The notes: generated by a model not told the origin, from the sequence alone. 64,000 nucleotides of DNA from Streptomyces sp. NBC_01549 (GCF_026339955.1 NZ_JAPEPW010000001.1:4397001-4461000), one strand, 5' to 3'; counted from the first letter of the stretch, positions 42,984 to 51,707 are shown. Program-made: numbers and translations.

Positions 42984-43741
42984 TCCGGCTTCGACGTGCG
43001 ATCCTGGCGCCGGGCACGACGGAGCTGCTGAGGGGCTACACCGACGACATCCGGCAGCAGGCCACGGAGAAGGAACGCAAGGACAGGGCGAAGGAACTCT
43101 GGGCGAATCGCCGACAGGTCCGTCCCGCACTCGTCGCGGGGCTTGCGGAGATGGCGCCCGGCCATGAACGCTGCATGTACTGCGGTGACGGCCAAGGCAC
43201 GGACATCGACCACTTCGAGCCGAAGAGCCTCGCTCCGCTGCGTACCTTCGACTGGCTCAACCATCTGCTCGCCTGCTCGTTCTGCAACAGCAACCAGAAG
43301 CGGGACCTCTTTCCCGCAGCGGCCGACGGCAGCCCCCTGCTCGTGGACCCGACAGCGGAGGATCCCTTGGATCACCTCCGACTGGTGCTCCCGGTCGGAA
43401 CGTACCGGGGCCTGACCGACCGGGGACGGGCCTGTATCGAGGTGTTCGGCCTCAACGCCAGGGCGGTCCTGGTCAAGGGACGCATGGACGCCTACTCGAC
43501 GGCCAAGGACTCCATCGAGCTGTGGCGGATAGCCATGGACAAGGGACAACGTGACAAGGCGACGCGGATCGTCCGGGTCGCCTGGAACCGCCCCCTCATC
43601 GATGTGCTGGTCGCCATGTTCCACCAGTCCGGCCATCCGGCGGCCGATGCCCTGTTCGCGGGAGAGGAGGAGGTCCTCGACCTCCTCCGCGATTCCGAAC
43701 TGCGGTCCGCGTTTCTGCACTTCCGGGGCGTCAGCTACTGA
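42980..43741 (+). CDS. ptuB: PtuB-like HNH nuclease of a Septu-type system
   Basis: 253 residues from GTG 42980. A basic helical N-terminus precedes an HNH centre. Cys65-x-x-Cys68 (CMYCG) and Cys99-x-x-Cys102 (CSFCN) would bind the structural zinc, and IDHFEPKS supplies the catalytic His78. The second half is helical. The order ATPase-HNH with 4-bp overlap and the CMYCG..DIDHFEP..WLNHLLACSFCN pattern match PtuB. It overlaps the convergent DUF397 gene by 11 bp. Confidence 0.84.
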   Translation: MIRLRRAILAPGTTELLRGYTDDIRQQATEKERKDRAKELWANRRQVRPALVAGLAEMAPGHERCMYCGDGQGTDIDHFEPKSLAPLRTFDWLNHLLACSFCNSNQKRDLFPAAADGSPLLVDPTAEDPLDHLRLVLPVGTYRGLTDRGRACIEVFGLNARAVLVKGRMDAYSTAKDSIELWRIAMDKGQRDKATRIVRVAWNRPLIDVLVAMFHQSGHPAADALFAGEEEVLDLLRDSELRSAFLHFRGVSY

Positions 43742-43955
43742 CACGCCCGTCTCGCACGGCCCCGACGAACGCGGCCCAGCCGCCCGCCGAGAAGACCAGA
43801 GCCGGACCGCTGACGGCCTTGCTGTCGCGGACGGGCACGCCGACGTGGCCACGGGCCACTTCGAGGCACTCGCCCTGGCTGCCGCCGCTGTAGCTGGACT
43901 TGTACCACCCGGTGAGGGTGGATGCGTCGGAGACGGTGTGCTCACTGCTGGCCAT
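43731..43955 (-). CDS. DUF397 domain protein
   Basis: 74 residues with the DUF397 hallmarks LTGWYKSSYSGGSQGECLEVA, VPVRDSKAV and FSAGGWAAFVGAV. In Streptomyces such small proteins almost always sit beside an XRE/DUF5753 regulator and are thought to act as its partner, as in the BldB/WhiJ-type systems. ATG 43955 has GGAGG upstream. It overlaps the XRE gene end by 14 bp and the ptuB end by 11 bp. Confidence 0.9.
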   Translation of the reverse strand: MASSEHTVSDASTLTGWYKSSYSGGSQGECLEVARGHVGVPVRDSKAVSGPALVFSAGGWAAFVGAVRDGRVSS

Positions 43956-44766
43956 GTGCGTGTTCCTCCGCTGCCGCTCTGACGAGGGCAAGTGACTCCT
44001 GCTGCGACAACGCGTCGCTCAGCGCTAGAGCGTAGGCGGTCTGAGAGGTGCTCACCAGGGCCGGATCATCCATCAAGTTCCCGGTCAGCAAACCCTCGAC
44101 GTAGGCCACCGGGGCGGAGTCCTCGAAGCTCATCAGCGTGAGCAGACTCTCCATGAGCGCGTGCGCGCCGACGCCGTACGGAATTACATGCAACCGCACC
44201 CTTCCGATCTCGGCCAAGTCCGCGATCTTGTGCACCTGTTCGGCCATGACCTGCGGTCCGCCGACGCGGCGTCGCAGCACGGATTCGTCGAGTAACGTCC
44301 AGAAGACCGGCTTCAACGGCCCGTCGAGGATGCGGCGACGTTTTGTTCGGATGACAACGAACTCGTCAAGTTCCTCGGGGGTGTAGTTCGGCCGGTAGGC
44401 GCAGAAGAGGGCGCGCGCGTAGTCGTCGGTCTGGAGCACACCGGGAACCAGCGAGAGCGCGAACTGCTGGATCAGCGTGGCCTGTTGCTCCAACTCGGCC
44501 ACGGCCGCGAAGTAGTCGTTGTACTTCGACCCCAGGTCCTCCAGCCAACGGGCGAAGAACCCGTCCGTCCCCAGCGCCCGGTCGATCCGCTGCGCGTCAT
44601 CTGGCCTCGGAAGCCGCCTGCCCGCCTCGAAGTGGCTGATCAGGGTGGGTGAGCACACGACCTGGTTGCCCAGTTCCTCCTGGGTGAGGTCGGCCGCTGT
44701 CCGCCGCAACCTCAGTTCCTCTCCGTACTTCTCCCGCTGCGTCCGCGGCGTACGAGGCTTCGCCAT
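43942..44766 (-). CDS. XRE-family regulator with DUF5753 (WhiJ-like)
   Basis: 274 residues. The N-terminal Cro/CI helix-turn-helix is LTQEELGNQVVCSPTLISHFEAGRR. The DUF5753 region follows (EQQATLIQQFALSLVPGVLQT, MAEQVHKIADLAEIGRVRLHV). It forms a typical pair with the DUF397 gene, which starts before its stop. A TTA codon at 44293-44295 suggests bldA-dependent translation. ATG 44766 is preceded by GGGGAG. A truncated relative is found at 17332-17412. Confidence 0.9.
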   Translation of the reverse strand: MAKPRTPRTQREKYGEELRLRRTAADLTQEELGNQVVCSPTLISHFEAGRRLPRPDDAQRIDRALGTDGFFARWLEDLGSKYNDYFAAVAELEQQATLIQQFALSLVPGVLQTDDYARALFCAYRPNYTPEELDEFVVIRTKRRRILDGPLKPVFWTLLDESVLRRRVGGPQVMAEQVHKIADLAEIGRVRLHVIPYGVGAHALMESLLTLMSFEDSAPVAYVEGLLTGNLMDDPALVSTSQTAYALALSDALSQQESLALVRAAAEEHAHGQQ

Positions 44767-44952
44767 GCTGCCAACTCCCCACTTGACGGGCGCGTTGTCA
44801 ACCCTCAGGTACTGGAAGCCTAGCCACATCCGACGTCACTCTGTGATGGATTCACCACAGAGCGCAGTCATCCCAGGTGGCAGCAGACCCCCGCGGCCGA
44901 TGCGGTCGGCCCGGGGGCGTGGCCAACCCGACCAAGACGAAAGCAGGTTGAC

Positions 44953-45213
44953 GTGCCCGACTTTATCGCCCGGCTCTTCGAGTCGTTGCTGCGATTCCTC
45001 TTCCCGACCGGCAGGCGGCGGCGCCGCACATCGGCTCCGCGCGCGTATACGGACTCGTATACGGAGGACTCGTATCCGTACTCGTGCCAGTACGTCGGCG
45101 GCCCGACCGTCTACCGCAGGGGAGAGCGCCCGTTGCGCGGGGAGGACAGCCCACTGGTACGCCCCTATCTGCTGGCACACGAGCGGGCCCACCTCGCGGC
45201 GGTGGCCACGTGA
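44953..45213 (+). CDS. Small hypothetical protein of the XRE-DUF397 cassette
   Basis: 86 residues from GTG 44953. An amphipathic start (PDFIARLFESLLRFLFPTG) is followed by RRRRR and a Tyr/Ser/Asp repeat (AYTDSYTEDSYPYS). The C-terminal SPLVRPYLLAHERA tail is common in Streptomyces proteins encoded next to XRE-DUF397 pairs. Its stop overlaps the next start (GTGA). The amphipathic N-terminus could associate with the membrane. Function is unknown. Confidence 0.65.
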   Translation: MPDFIARLFESLLRFLFPTGRRRRRTSAPRAYTDSYTEDSYPYSCQYVGGPTVYRRGERPLRGEDSPLVRPYLLAHERAHLAAVAT

Positions 45214-45527
45214 GCGGCGCGGGATACGAGCGGCTCGCCGGACGCCTGCTGCCTTGGGCGGGCCACGAGGGCAAGCCCTGCTACGTCGTCGGGGACGGCA
45301 CCGGATATGTCTCGCGGCTCGCCGACGACATCGAGAGCATCCAGCTGGGGATGGCCGACGACCTGCTCGGCCACGCAGCCGGACTCCTTGCGGAGCGCGG
45401 CGCGACCGCCGGAGAGCTGCGGTACCTCGCGAGTCGGCTCACCGAGTCCCTGGCAGACGTGAAACGGGTCGCGGAGAGCAGGGGAGCGCGGCTCGTCCCG
45501 GCTCCCGATCCCGGTGATCCGGGCTGA
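45210..45527 (+). CDS. Small hypothetical protein of the XRE-DUF397 cassette
   Basis: 105 residues from GTG 45210, overlapping the previous stop by 4 bp. The compact helical protein contains KPCYVVGDGTGYVSRLADD, IESIQLGMADDLLGHAAGLL and a C-terminal helix RYLASRLTESLADVKRV. A truncated relative with the same QLGMA..LL.HAA core is at 17422-17559, again next to an XRE fragment. That supports a lasting association of the gene types. Function is unknown. Confidence 0.68.
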   Translation: MSGAGYERLAGRLLPWAGHEGKPCYVVGDGTGYVSRLADDIESIQLGMADDLLGHAAGLLAERGATAGELRYLASRLTESLADVKRVAESRGARLVPAPDPGDPG

Positions 45528-45680
45528 CCACCAGTCCACTCCGGCAGTTCACTCCAGCGAGCGAAAAAATCTTCAAAACCCCGTGCAACCCTTCCCCTAC
45601 CCCGCGGGTCGTACTTGGCATCAGGACTTCTGGAGGGGGATCCGGGGGATCGCGGGGGTTCTGATGTGGGAGGGGAAAAC

Positions 45681-45712
45681 CGAGGGGCCCAGTCGACGGA
45701 CCGGGCCCCTCG
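45681..45712 (-). terminator. Intrinsic terminator for the ribose operon
   Basis: CGAGGGGCCC (45681-45690) pairs perfectly with GGGCCCCTCG (45703-45712) around a 12-nt loop. On the minus strand the stem is followed by GTTTTCCCC. It lies 51 bp downstream of rbsD and probably also stops transcripts from the convergent 45210 gene. Confidence 0.8.
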
Positions 45713-45762
45713 AAGTATGTCGGGCGCCGTGCTGTCGGACACCGCGCCAGAAAAACTCGGTT

Positions 45763-46152
45763 CTAGAAAAACACCCCGCACCGCAGCAGCACATTCGCGT
45801 ACGGCCGTGCCTCTCCCGTGCGGACGATCAGCCGAGCGCCCGCCGACAGCACCTTCAGCTCCTCGTGCGGGACCAGCTCCAGCGCGGGAATACGGGCGGT
45901 GAGCAGCGCGGCGGCCTCCGGGTTGGCCCCGTGGACCTCGCGCGCAGCCGTGGCGCCCTCGACCACCAGTTCCGCCAGCAGCCCGTCGAGCACCTCGGCG
46001 AAGGACGGGACCCCGGCCCGGAACGCCAGGTCCACGACGCGCGGGCCCGCCGGTATCGGCATCCCCGCATCGCACACCAGGACCCCGTGCCCATGGCCCA
46101 GTTCGGCCAGCGCGCCCGCGAGATGGCGGTTCAGAATTCCGGCCTTCTTCAT
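45763..46152 (-). CDS. rbsD: D-ribose pyranase
   Basis: 129 residues; interconverts beta-pyranose and beta-furanose ribose so that ribokinase can use imported sugar. Signatures are MKKAGILNRHLAGALAELGHG, VCDAGMPIP and NVLLRCGVFF at the C-terminus, including the conserved His and Asp of the active site. The start overlaps the rbsK stop (ATGA). It is the last gene of the rbs operon, followed by a strong terminator. Confidence 0.95.
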   Translation of the reverse strand: MKKAGILNRHLAGALAELGHGHGVLVCDAGMPIPAGPRVVDLAFRAGVPSFAEVLDGLLAELVVEGATAAREVHGANPEAAALLTARIPALELVPHEELKVLSAGARLIVRTGEARPYANVLLRCGVFF

Positions 46153-47048
46153 AGCGACGCGACCTCCTCGGCGGTCGGGTAGGACTCCTGCGCGCCGGGG
46201 CGGGTGACCGCAGCGGCTCCGACACGGGCGGCGTACGCGGCGGCCTCGGCCGGCGGCTCGCCGAGCCCCAGCCGCAACGCCAGCGCCGCGGTGAACGCGT
46301 CCCCCGCGCCCGTCGTGTCCACGGCCTCCACCTTCAGGGACGGGACGTGGGTGCTGTCGGACGCGGTGGCGACCAGCGCGCCGCCCGCGCCCAGCGTGAT
46401 CACCACCGAGCGCGGGCCGAGGGCGAGCAGGGCGGACGCCCAGTCCTCCGGGGAGTCCCCGAGGTCCGTCCCGACGATCACCCGCGCCTCGTGCTCGTTC
46501 ACGATCAGTGGGTCGCAGGCCGCGAGCACCTCGGCGGGCAGCGCGCGCGGCGGCGACGGGTTCAGTACGAAACGACTGCCGGGGGCGAGATTCCGGACGA
46601 CCTCCACGACCGTCTCCAACGGGATCTCCAACTGTGCCGAGACCACTCGGGAGGCCGCCAGGAGGTTTCCGGCGGACCGCACGTCCTCGGGTGTGAGGCG
46701 GCCGTTGGCGCCCGGTGAGACCACGATGCTGTTGTCCCCGGAGGGGTCCACCGTGATCAGCGCGACCCCGGTCGGCGCGCCGCCGACGAGCACGCCTGCC
46801 GTGTCGACCCCGGCCGCCCGCTGCGAGTCGAGCAGCAGCCGCCCGTGCGCGTCGTCGCCGACGCGGGCCAGCAGGGCCGTCCGGGCCCCGAGGCGGGCGG
46901 CGGCGACCGCCTGGTTGGCGCCCTTGCCGCCCGGGTGGACGACGAGGTCGGAGCCGAGCACCGTCTCGCCGGCCGCGGGCCGCCGCTCAACCCCGATCAC
47001 CAGGTCGGCGTTGGCCGATCCCACGACCAGCAGGTCGTAGTCGTACAT
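46149..47048 (-). CDS. rbsK: Ribokinase
   Basis: 299-residue PfkB-family kinase that phosphorylates D-ribose to ribose 5-phosphate. It has the substrate motif HPGGKGANQAVAAARLGA near the N-terminus, and NEHEARVI and the catalytic DTTGAGDAFTAALAL near residue 250. ATG 47048 follows GGGAGAAAG at good spacing; upstream in-frame codons lack a ribosome site. It is translationally coupled to rbsD and sits 99 bp downstream of the fused rbsCB gene. Confidence 0.95.
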   Translation of the reverse strand: MYDYDLLVVGSANADLVIGVERRPAAGETVLGSDLVVHPGGKGANQAVAAARLGARTALLARVGDDAHGRLLLDSQRAAGVDTAGVLVGGAPTGVALITVDPSGDNSIVVSPGANGRLTPEDVRSAGNLLAASRVVSAQLEIPLETVVEVVRNLAPGSRFVLNPSPPRALPAEVLAACDPLIVNEHEARVIVGTDLGDSPEDWASALLALGPRSVVITLGAGGALVATASDSTHVPSLKVEAVDTTGAGDAFTAALALRLGLGEPPAEAAAYAARVGAAAVTRPGAQESYPTAEEVASL

Positions 47049-47147
47049 GAACTTTCTCCCTATGAAGGTGAGTCGAAGCAACGGCGCGAGCCGCCCGGCG
47101 GTGCGCGGAGGTCGTCCGCGTCACGCTGCCCGGACGGCCCGCTCAGG

Positions 47148-49100
47148 TCATCCGCCGAAACCGGCCACATTCTCCTTGGTGACCACCTTCACCGGCACCA
47201 TCACCGTCTTGTCGACCTTCTTGCCCTCGGCGGCCTTCAGCGCGTTCTCCACCGCGATCCGGCCGAGTTCCTTCGGCTGCTGGGCCACGGAGGCGTACAT
47301 CGTGCCGTCCTTGACCGCCTTCAGGCCGTCGGGTTCGCCGTCGAAGCCGATCACCGAGACCGACTTGCCGGCCTTGGAGCCGAGCGCCTTGACCGCGCCG
47401 AGCGCCATCTCGTCGTTCTCGGCGAAGACGCCCTGGATGTCGGGGTGCGCCTGAAGCAGGTTCGTCATCACGTCGAGACCCTTGGTGCGGTCGAAGTCCG
47501 CGGGCTGCCGGGCGACGACCTTGATGCCCGGGTAGTCCTTGAGGCCCTCGGCGAAGCCCGCGCCGCGCTCACGGCTCGCGGAGGTGCCCGCCAGCCCCTG
47601 CAGGATCACGATCTTGCCCTTGCCGCCCAGCTTCTCGGCCATCGCCTTGGCGCCGAGCTTGCCGCCCGCGATGTTGTCGGAGGCGACCAGCGCGGCCGTG
47701 TCGGCCTTGTTCACGCCCCGGTCCACGCCGACGACGGGGATGCCGGCCTTGTTCGCCGAGCGGACCGCCGGGCCCGCCGCGTCCGAGTCCACCGGGTTGA
47801 CGATGATCGAACCGAGCCCCGAACTGGTGAAGTTCTGCAGCTGGTTGGCCTGCTGCGAGGCGTCGTTCTGCGCGTCGGTGACCGTCAGGTCCACGCCGAG
47901 CTTCTTCGCCTCCTGCTGCGCGCCCGACTTGATCTGTACGAAGAAGGGGTTGTTCAGGGTGGACAGGGACAGGCCGACCTTCTTCGACGCCGACGAGGAG
48001 GAGTCGTTGTGTATGGAGGACAACCCACCGACGACCGCCGCCGCGACCACGGCCGCGAGGATGTACGTCGCCGCCTGCTTGCCCTTGCCGCCCGGCGTAC
48101 CGGCCCCGGCGGCCACCGGGGTCGCCCCGGCCCTGCGCCGCACCGTGTCCAGCAGCACCGCCAGCGCGATCACGACACCGATGACGACCTGCTGCCAGAA
48201 GGCGGACACGGACAGGAGGTTGAGGCCGTTGCGGAGCACCGCGAGGATCAGCGCGCCGATCAGCGTGCCGGACGCCTTGCCGGTGCCGCCCGCGAGGGAA
48301 GCGCCGCCGATGACGACCGCGGCGATCGCGTCCAGTTCGTAGCCCTGCGCGGCCTGCGGCTGCGCGGAGGACAGACGGGAGGCGAGCACGATGCCCGCGG
48401 CAGCCGCGAAGAGACCGGACAGGGCGTAGATCGCGAGCTGCTGCTTCTTCACCCGCAGGCCGGAGAGGCGAGCCGCCTCCTCGTTGCCGCCGATCGCGTA
48501 CATGGAGCGGCCGATGTACGTACGGCCCAGGATCACGGCCGTGATCAGACCCATCGCGACCATCACCAGGACCGGGACCGGCAGCCAGCCGCCGAGCGTG
48601 TCACCGAGGTGCGAGACCGAGCTGGGGAAGGCGATCGGCGAGCCCTGCGAGATCACCAGCGACAGACCGCGGCCCACCGACAGCATGGCGAGCGTCGCGA
48701 TGAACGACGGCAGCTTCCCGTACGCGACCATGAAGCCGTTGACCAGGCCGCACGCGATGCCGACGGCGACCGAGAGGATCACCGCGATCCAGACCGGGAC
48801 GCCTTCCGAGGTCGCCATCCAGGCGAGGACGGTGGCGGACAGCGCGGCGACGGAGCCGACCGACAGGTCGATGCCCGCCGAGACGATCACGAACGTCGAT
48901 CCGAAGGCGAGGATGGCGACCACGGCCGCCTGGACGCCGATGTTGAGCAGGTTGTCCGTCGTCAGGAAGTCGCCGGACAGCGCCGTCATCGCGATGACGA
49001 GGGCGATGAGCGCGGTGAGCGCCCCGTTGTCGAGCAGGAGGCGGCGGACCGCCGAGGCGCCACTCGCGCCCGTAGTGCTCTTGAGCGTGTCAGTGGCCAC
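47148..49100 (-). CDS. rbsC-rbsB: Ribose ABC transporter permease fused to its substrate-binding protein
   Basis: 650 residues. Residues 1-~330 are an RbsC-type permease with eight or more membrane helices, TTDNLLNIGVQAAVVAILA and IDLSVGSVAALS. A Gly/Ala linker and one more hydrophobic helix (ATYILAAVVAAAVVGGLSS) lead to residues ~365-650. These are an RbsB-type binding domain (VGLSLSTLNNPFFVQIKSG, SSGLGSIIVNPVDSDA, VIGFDGEPDGLKAV). The receptor is thus tethered to the channel instead of being a free lipoprotein; no separate rbsB is present. Its start overlaps the rbsA end by 11 bp. Confidence 0.92.
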   Translation of the reverse strand: MATDTLKSTTGASGASAVRRLLLDNGALTALIALVIAMTALSGDFLTTDNLLNIGVQAAVVAILAFGSTFVIVSAGIDLSVGSVAALSATVLAWMATSEGVPVWIAVILSVAVGIACGLVNGFMVAYGKLPSFIATLAMLSVGRGLSLVISQGSPIAFPSSVSHLGDTLGGWLPVPVLVMVAMGLITAVILGRTYIGRSMYAIGGNEEAARLSGLRVKKQQLAIYALSGLFAAAAGIVLASRLSSAQPQAAQGYELDAIAAVVIGGASLAGGTGKASGTLIGALILAVLRNGLNLLSVSAFWQQVVIGVVIALAVLLDTVRRRAGATPVAAGAGTPGGKGKQAATYILAAVVAAAVVGGLSSIHNDSSSSASKKVGLSLSTLNNPFFVQIKSGAQQEAKKLGVDLTVTDAQNDASQQANQLQNFTSSGLGSIIVNPVDSDAAGPAVRSANKAGIPVVGVDRGVNKADTAALVASDNIAGGKLGAKAMAEKLGGKGKIVILQGLAGTSASRERGAGFAEGLKDYPGIKVVARQPADFDRTKGLDVMTNLLQAHPDIQGVFAENDEMALGAVKALGSKAGKSVSVIGFDGEPDGLKAVKDGTMYASVAQQPKELGRIAVENALKAAEGKKVDKTVMVPVKVVTKENVAGFGG

Positions 49101-50622
49101 GGGAGCCCTCCACAGCGGTAACAGAGTTGGTGGTTGGTGTGCTGACGGCGAGGGCCATCACGGAGTCCTGGGTGGCCTCGTCGGCGGACAGTTCGCCCGC
49201 GATCCGGCCCTGGGCCATCACCAGCACCCGGTCGCTCATGCCGAGCACCTCGGGCAGATCGCTGGAGATCATCAGGACGGCGGCTCCGGCGGCCGTCAGT
49301 TCGTTGACGAGCTGGTAGATCTCGACCTTGGCGCCGACGTCGATACCGCGGGTCGGTTCGTCGAGGATCAGCACCTTGGTGTCGGCGAGCAGCCACTTGC
49401 CGATGACGACCTTCTGCTGGTTGCCGCCGGAGAGGGTGCGCACATGCTGGCCGAGACCGGCCATCCGTACGCCGAGCTGCTCGGCCATCCGCGCGGCGGC
49501 CGCCCGCTGACCCTTGAGGTCGACGAATCCGCCATGGGTGGCGGCCCGCATGGTGACCAGGCCGAGGTTCTCCTCGACGGAGGCGTCCAGGAGCAGTCCC
49601 TGGCCCTTGCGGTCCTCGGGGATGAGCCCGATCCCGGCCGCCATCGCCGCGTTCACGTCGTGGCGCCGCAGCGCGGAACCGGCGACCTTGACGGCGCCCT
49701 TGTCATACGGATCGGCCCCGAAGACCGCTCGTACGACCTCGGTGCGCCCGGCCCCCACGAGCCCCGCGATACCGACGACCTCACCGGCCCGCACCTCGAA
49801 ACTCACGTCATGGAAGACCCCGTCACGGGTCAGCCTCTCGACGGTCAGCAGGGCGGCCCCGGCATCGGCCCGTTCACGCGGGTACTGCTGGTCGATCGAC
49901 CGTCCCACCATGAGGCGTACGAGCTCGTCCTCGGCGGTGGAGGCCGGGACCTGCCCGACGCTCTTGCCGTCCCGGATGACGGTGACCCGGTCCCCCAGAG
50001 CGGCGATCTCCTCCAGGTGGTGCGTGATGAAGACGATGCCCACCCCGTCCTCGCGCAGCTGGCGCACGATGGCGAAGAGCTTTTCGACCTCTTCGGAGGT
50101 GAGCACCGCGGTCGGCTCGTCCATGATCAACACACGGGCGTTCAGACTCAGCGCCTTCGCGATCTCGACCATCTGGAGACGTGCGATACCCAGTTCACGC
50201 ACCCGCGCGCGGGGGGAGACGCTGACACCGACCCGCTCCAGCAGCTCGGCGGCGTCGGCCTCCATCTTCTTGCGGTCGATCAGCCCGTAGCGGCGCGGCT
50301 GCCGCCCCAGGAAGATGTTCTCGGCGACCGTCAGATCGGGAACGAGGTTGAACTCCTGGTAGATGGTCGCGATCCCGAGGCGCTCGGAGTCCTGCGCCGC
50401 GTGGATGCGCACCTCCTCGCCGTCGACGAGGACGCGCCCGGAGTCGGGCTGGTAGGCGCCCGAGAGCATCTTGATGAGCGTGCTCTTGCCGGCACCGTTC
50501 TCGCCGAGCAGCACATGCACCTCGCCGCGGCGCAGATCGAAGTCGACGCTGTCGAGCGCGACCACGCCGGGGAAGGTCTTTCGGATGCCCTCGATGCGCA
50601 GCAACTCGTCCTGGTTGCTCAC
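49090..50622 (-). CDS. rbsA: Ribose ABC transporter ATP-binding protein
   Basis: 510 residues with two ABC domains as in RbsA/MglA. Domain 1 has Walker A GENGAGKST, signature ELGIARLQMVEIAKAL and Walker B LIMDEPTAV. Domain 2 has the usual altered P-loop region GLVGAGRTE, signature LSGGNQQKVVIGKWL and Walker B LILDEPTRGIDVG. GTG 50622 has GGAG upstream and overlaps the rbsR stop (GTGA). It energises the fused RbsC-RbsB permease. Confidence 0.95.
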   Translation of the reverse strand: MSNQDELLRIEGIRKTFPGVVALDSVDFDLRRGEVHVLLGENGAGKSTLIKMLSGAYQPDSGRVLVDGEEVRIHAAQDSERLGIATIYQEFNLVPDLTVAENIFLGRQPRRYGLIDRKKMEADAAELLERVGVSVSPRARVRELGIARLQMVEIAKALSLNARVLIMDEPTAVLTSEEVEKLFAIVRQLREDGVGIVFITHHLEEIAALGDRVTVIRDGKSVGQVPASTAEDELVRLMVGRSIDQQYPRERADAGAALLTVERLTRDGVFHDVSFEVRAGEVVGIAGLVGAGRTEVVRAVFGADPYDKGAVKVAGSALRRHDVNAAMAAGIGLIPEDRKGQGLLLDASVEENLGLVTMRAATHGGFVDLKGQRAAAARMAEQLGVRMAGLGQHVRTLSGGNQQKVVIGKWLLADTKVLILDEPTRGIDVGAKVEIYQLVNELTAAGAAVLMISSDLPEVLGMSDRVLVMAQGRIAGELSADEATQDSVMALAVSTPTTNSVTAVEGSRGH

Positions 50623-51653
50623 GACGTGCTCCTGTTCGTTACGGGGGAGTGCGGGGTGGGGGCCGGTTCGCCGCACGAGCGGCGGACGACCAGACGGGCG
50701 GGAAGGGTGACCGACTGCGGGGGCCGCCCCTCGATCCGGTCGACGAGCGCGCGCACGGCGGCCCGCCCCAGCTCGCCGGTCGGCTGGGCGACCGCGGTGA
50801 TCGGCGGATCGGTGTGCACGAACCACGGGATGTCGTCGAACGCCGCGAGCGCGATGTCCTCGGGAACCCGCAGGCCGCGCGCGCGGATCGCGTCCAGCGC
50901 GCCGAGCGCCATCAGGTTGTCGGCGGCGAAGACGACCTCGGGCGGCTCAGGCAGATCGAGGAAGCCCTCGGTGACCCGCCGGCCGCTCTCGGCCTGGAAG
51001 TCGCCCTGGCCTATGTAGGCGTCCGGGAGCGGAAGCCCGTGCTCGGCCATGGCCTCCCGGAAGGCCTCGACGCGCTCGCTGCCGGTGGTGGTCGCCGCGG
51101 GCCCCGCGATGATCGCGAGCCGGCGGTGTCCGAGCCCGTGCAGATGCGCCACGAGATCCCGTACCGCCGCGCGTCCGTCCGACCGTACGACGGGCACGTC
51201 CACGCCCGGGATCCAGCGGTCCACGAAGACCATCGGCGTCCCCGCCCGCGCGGCGTCCAGCATTCCGGGGGAGCCGCCGTCGGCGGGGGAGACGAGGAGA
51301 CCGTCGATACGGCGGTCCAGCAGGGTCCGTACGTGGTGGTCCTGCAGGTCCGGCCGCTCGTCGGCGTTGCCGATGATCACGCTGTAGCCGAGGGCGCGGG
51401 CCTCCTCCTCGACGGAGCGGGCCAGCTCGGTGAAGTACGGGTTGAGTACGTCGCTGATGACCAGGCCGAGGGTGCGGGTCTGATCGGTGCGCAGGGAGCG
51501 GGCGACGGCGTTCGGGCGGTAGCCCAGGGTCTGTACGGCGGCCAGCACGCGGGTGCGTGCGTCTTCGCTGACCGACGGATGATCGTTCAGGACGCGCGAG
51601 ACCGTGGCGACGGATACGCCGGCCTCGGCGGCAACGTCCTTGATGCTCGCCAT
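50619..51653 (-). CDS. rbsR: LacI-family repressor of the ribose operon
   Basis: 344 residues. The N-terminal HTH is SIKDVAAEAGVSVATVSRVLN and the hinge RPNAVARSLRT. The sensor domain carries LGLVISDVLNPYFTELARSVE and DIALAAFDDIPWF. It is first in the operon it should control and binds presumably at the two palindromes at 51671-51707, 18-54 bp upstream of its own start. Ribose or a ribose phosphate is the likely inducer. Confidence 0.92.
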   Translation of the reverse strand: MASIKDVAAEAGVSVATVSRVLNDHPSVSEDARTRVLAAVQTLGYRPNAVARSLRTDQTRTLGLVISDVLNPYFTELARSVEEEARALGYSVIIGNADERPDLQDHHVRTLLDRRIDGLLVSPADGGSPGMLDAARAGTPMVFVDRWIPGVDVPVVRSDGRAAVRDLVAHLHGLGHRRLAIIAGPAATTTGSERVEAFREAMAEHGLPLPDAYIGQGDFQAESGRRVTEGFLDLPEPPEVVFAADNLMALGALDAIRARGLRVPEDIALAAFDDIPWFVHTDPPITAVAQPTGELGRAAVRALVDRIEGRPPQSVTLPARLVVRRSCGEPAPTPHSPVTNRSTS

Positions 51654-51670
51654 CGCTGCTCCACCTCCTC

Positions 51671-51707
51671 GTGGAATCGATTACACGGAGGATTGGAATC
51701 GATTCCA
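51671..51707. promoter_or_regulatory. rbsO: Two LacI/RbsR operators
   Basis: TGGAATCGATTCCA at 51694-51707 is a perfect 14-bp palindrome. GTGGAATCGATTACAC at 51671-51686 is a near-perfect second copy. Their centres are 22 bp apart, about two helical turns, favouring cooperative binding. They precede rbsR, so autoregulation of the whole rbs operon is expected. Confidence 0.8.

Noticed and set aside
44953..45213. HExxH zinc-protease motif (HERAH) in the small protein
   Set aside because: It lies in the last dozen residues of an 86-residue basic protein without a third ligand or fold. The tail is a common variable end in this protein type.
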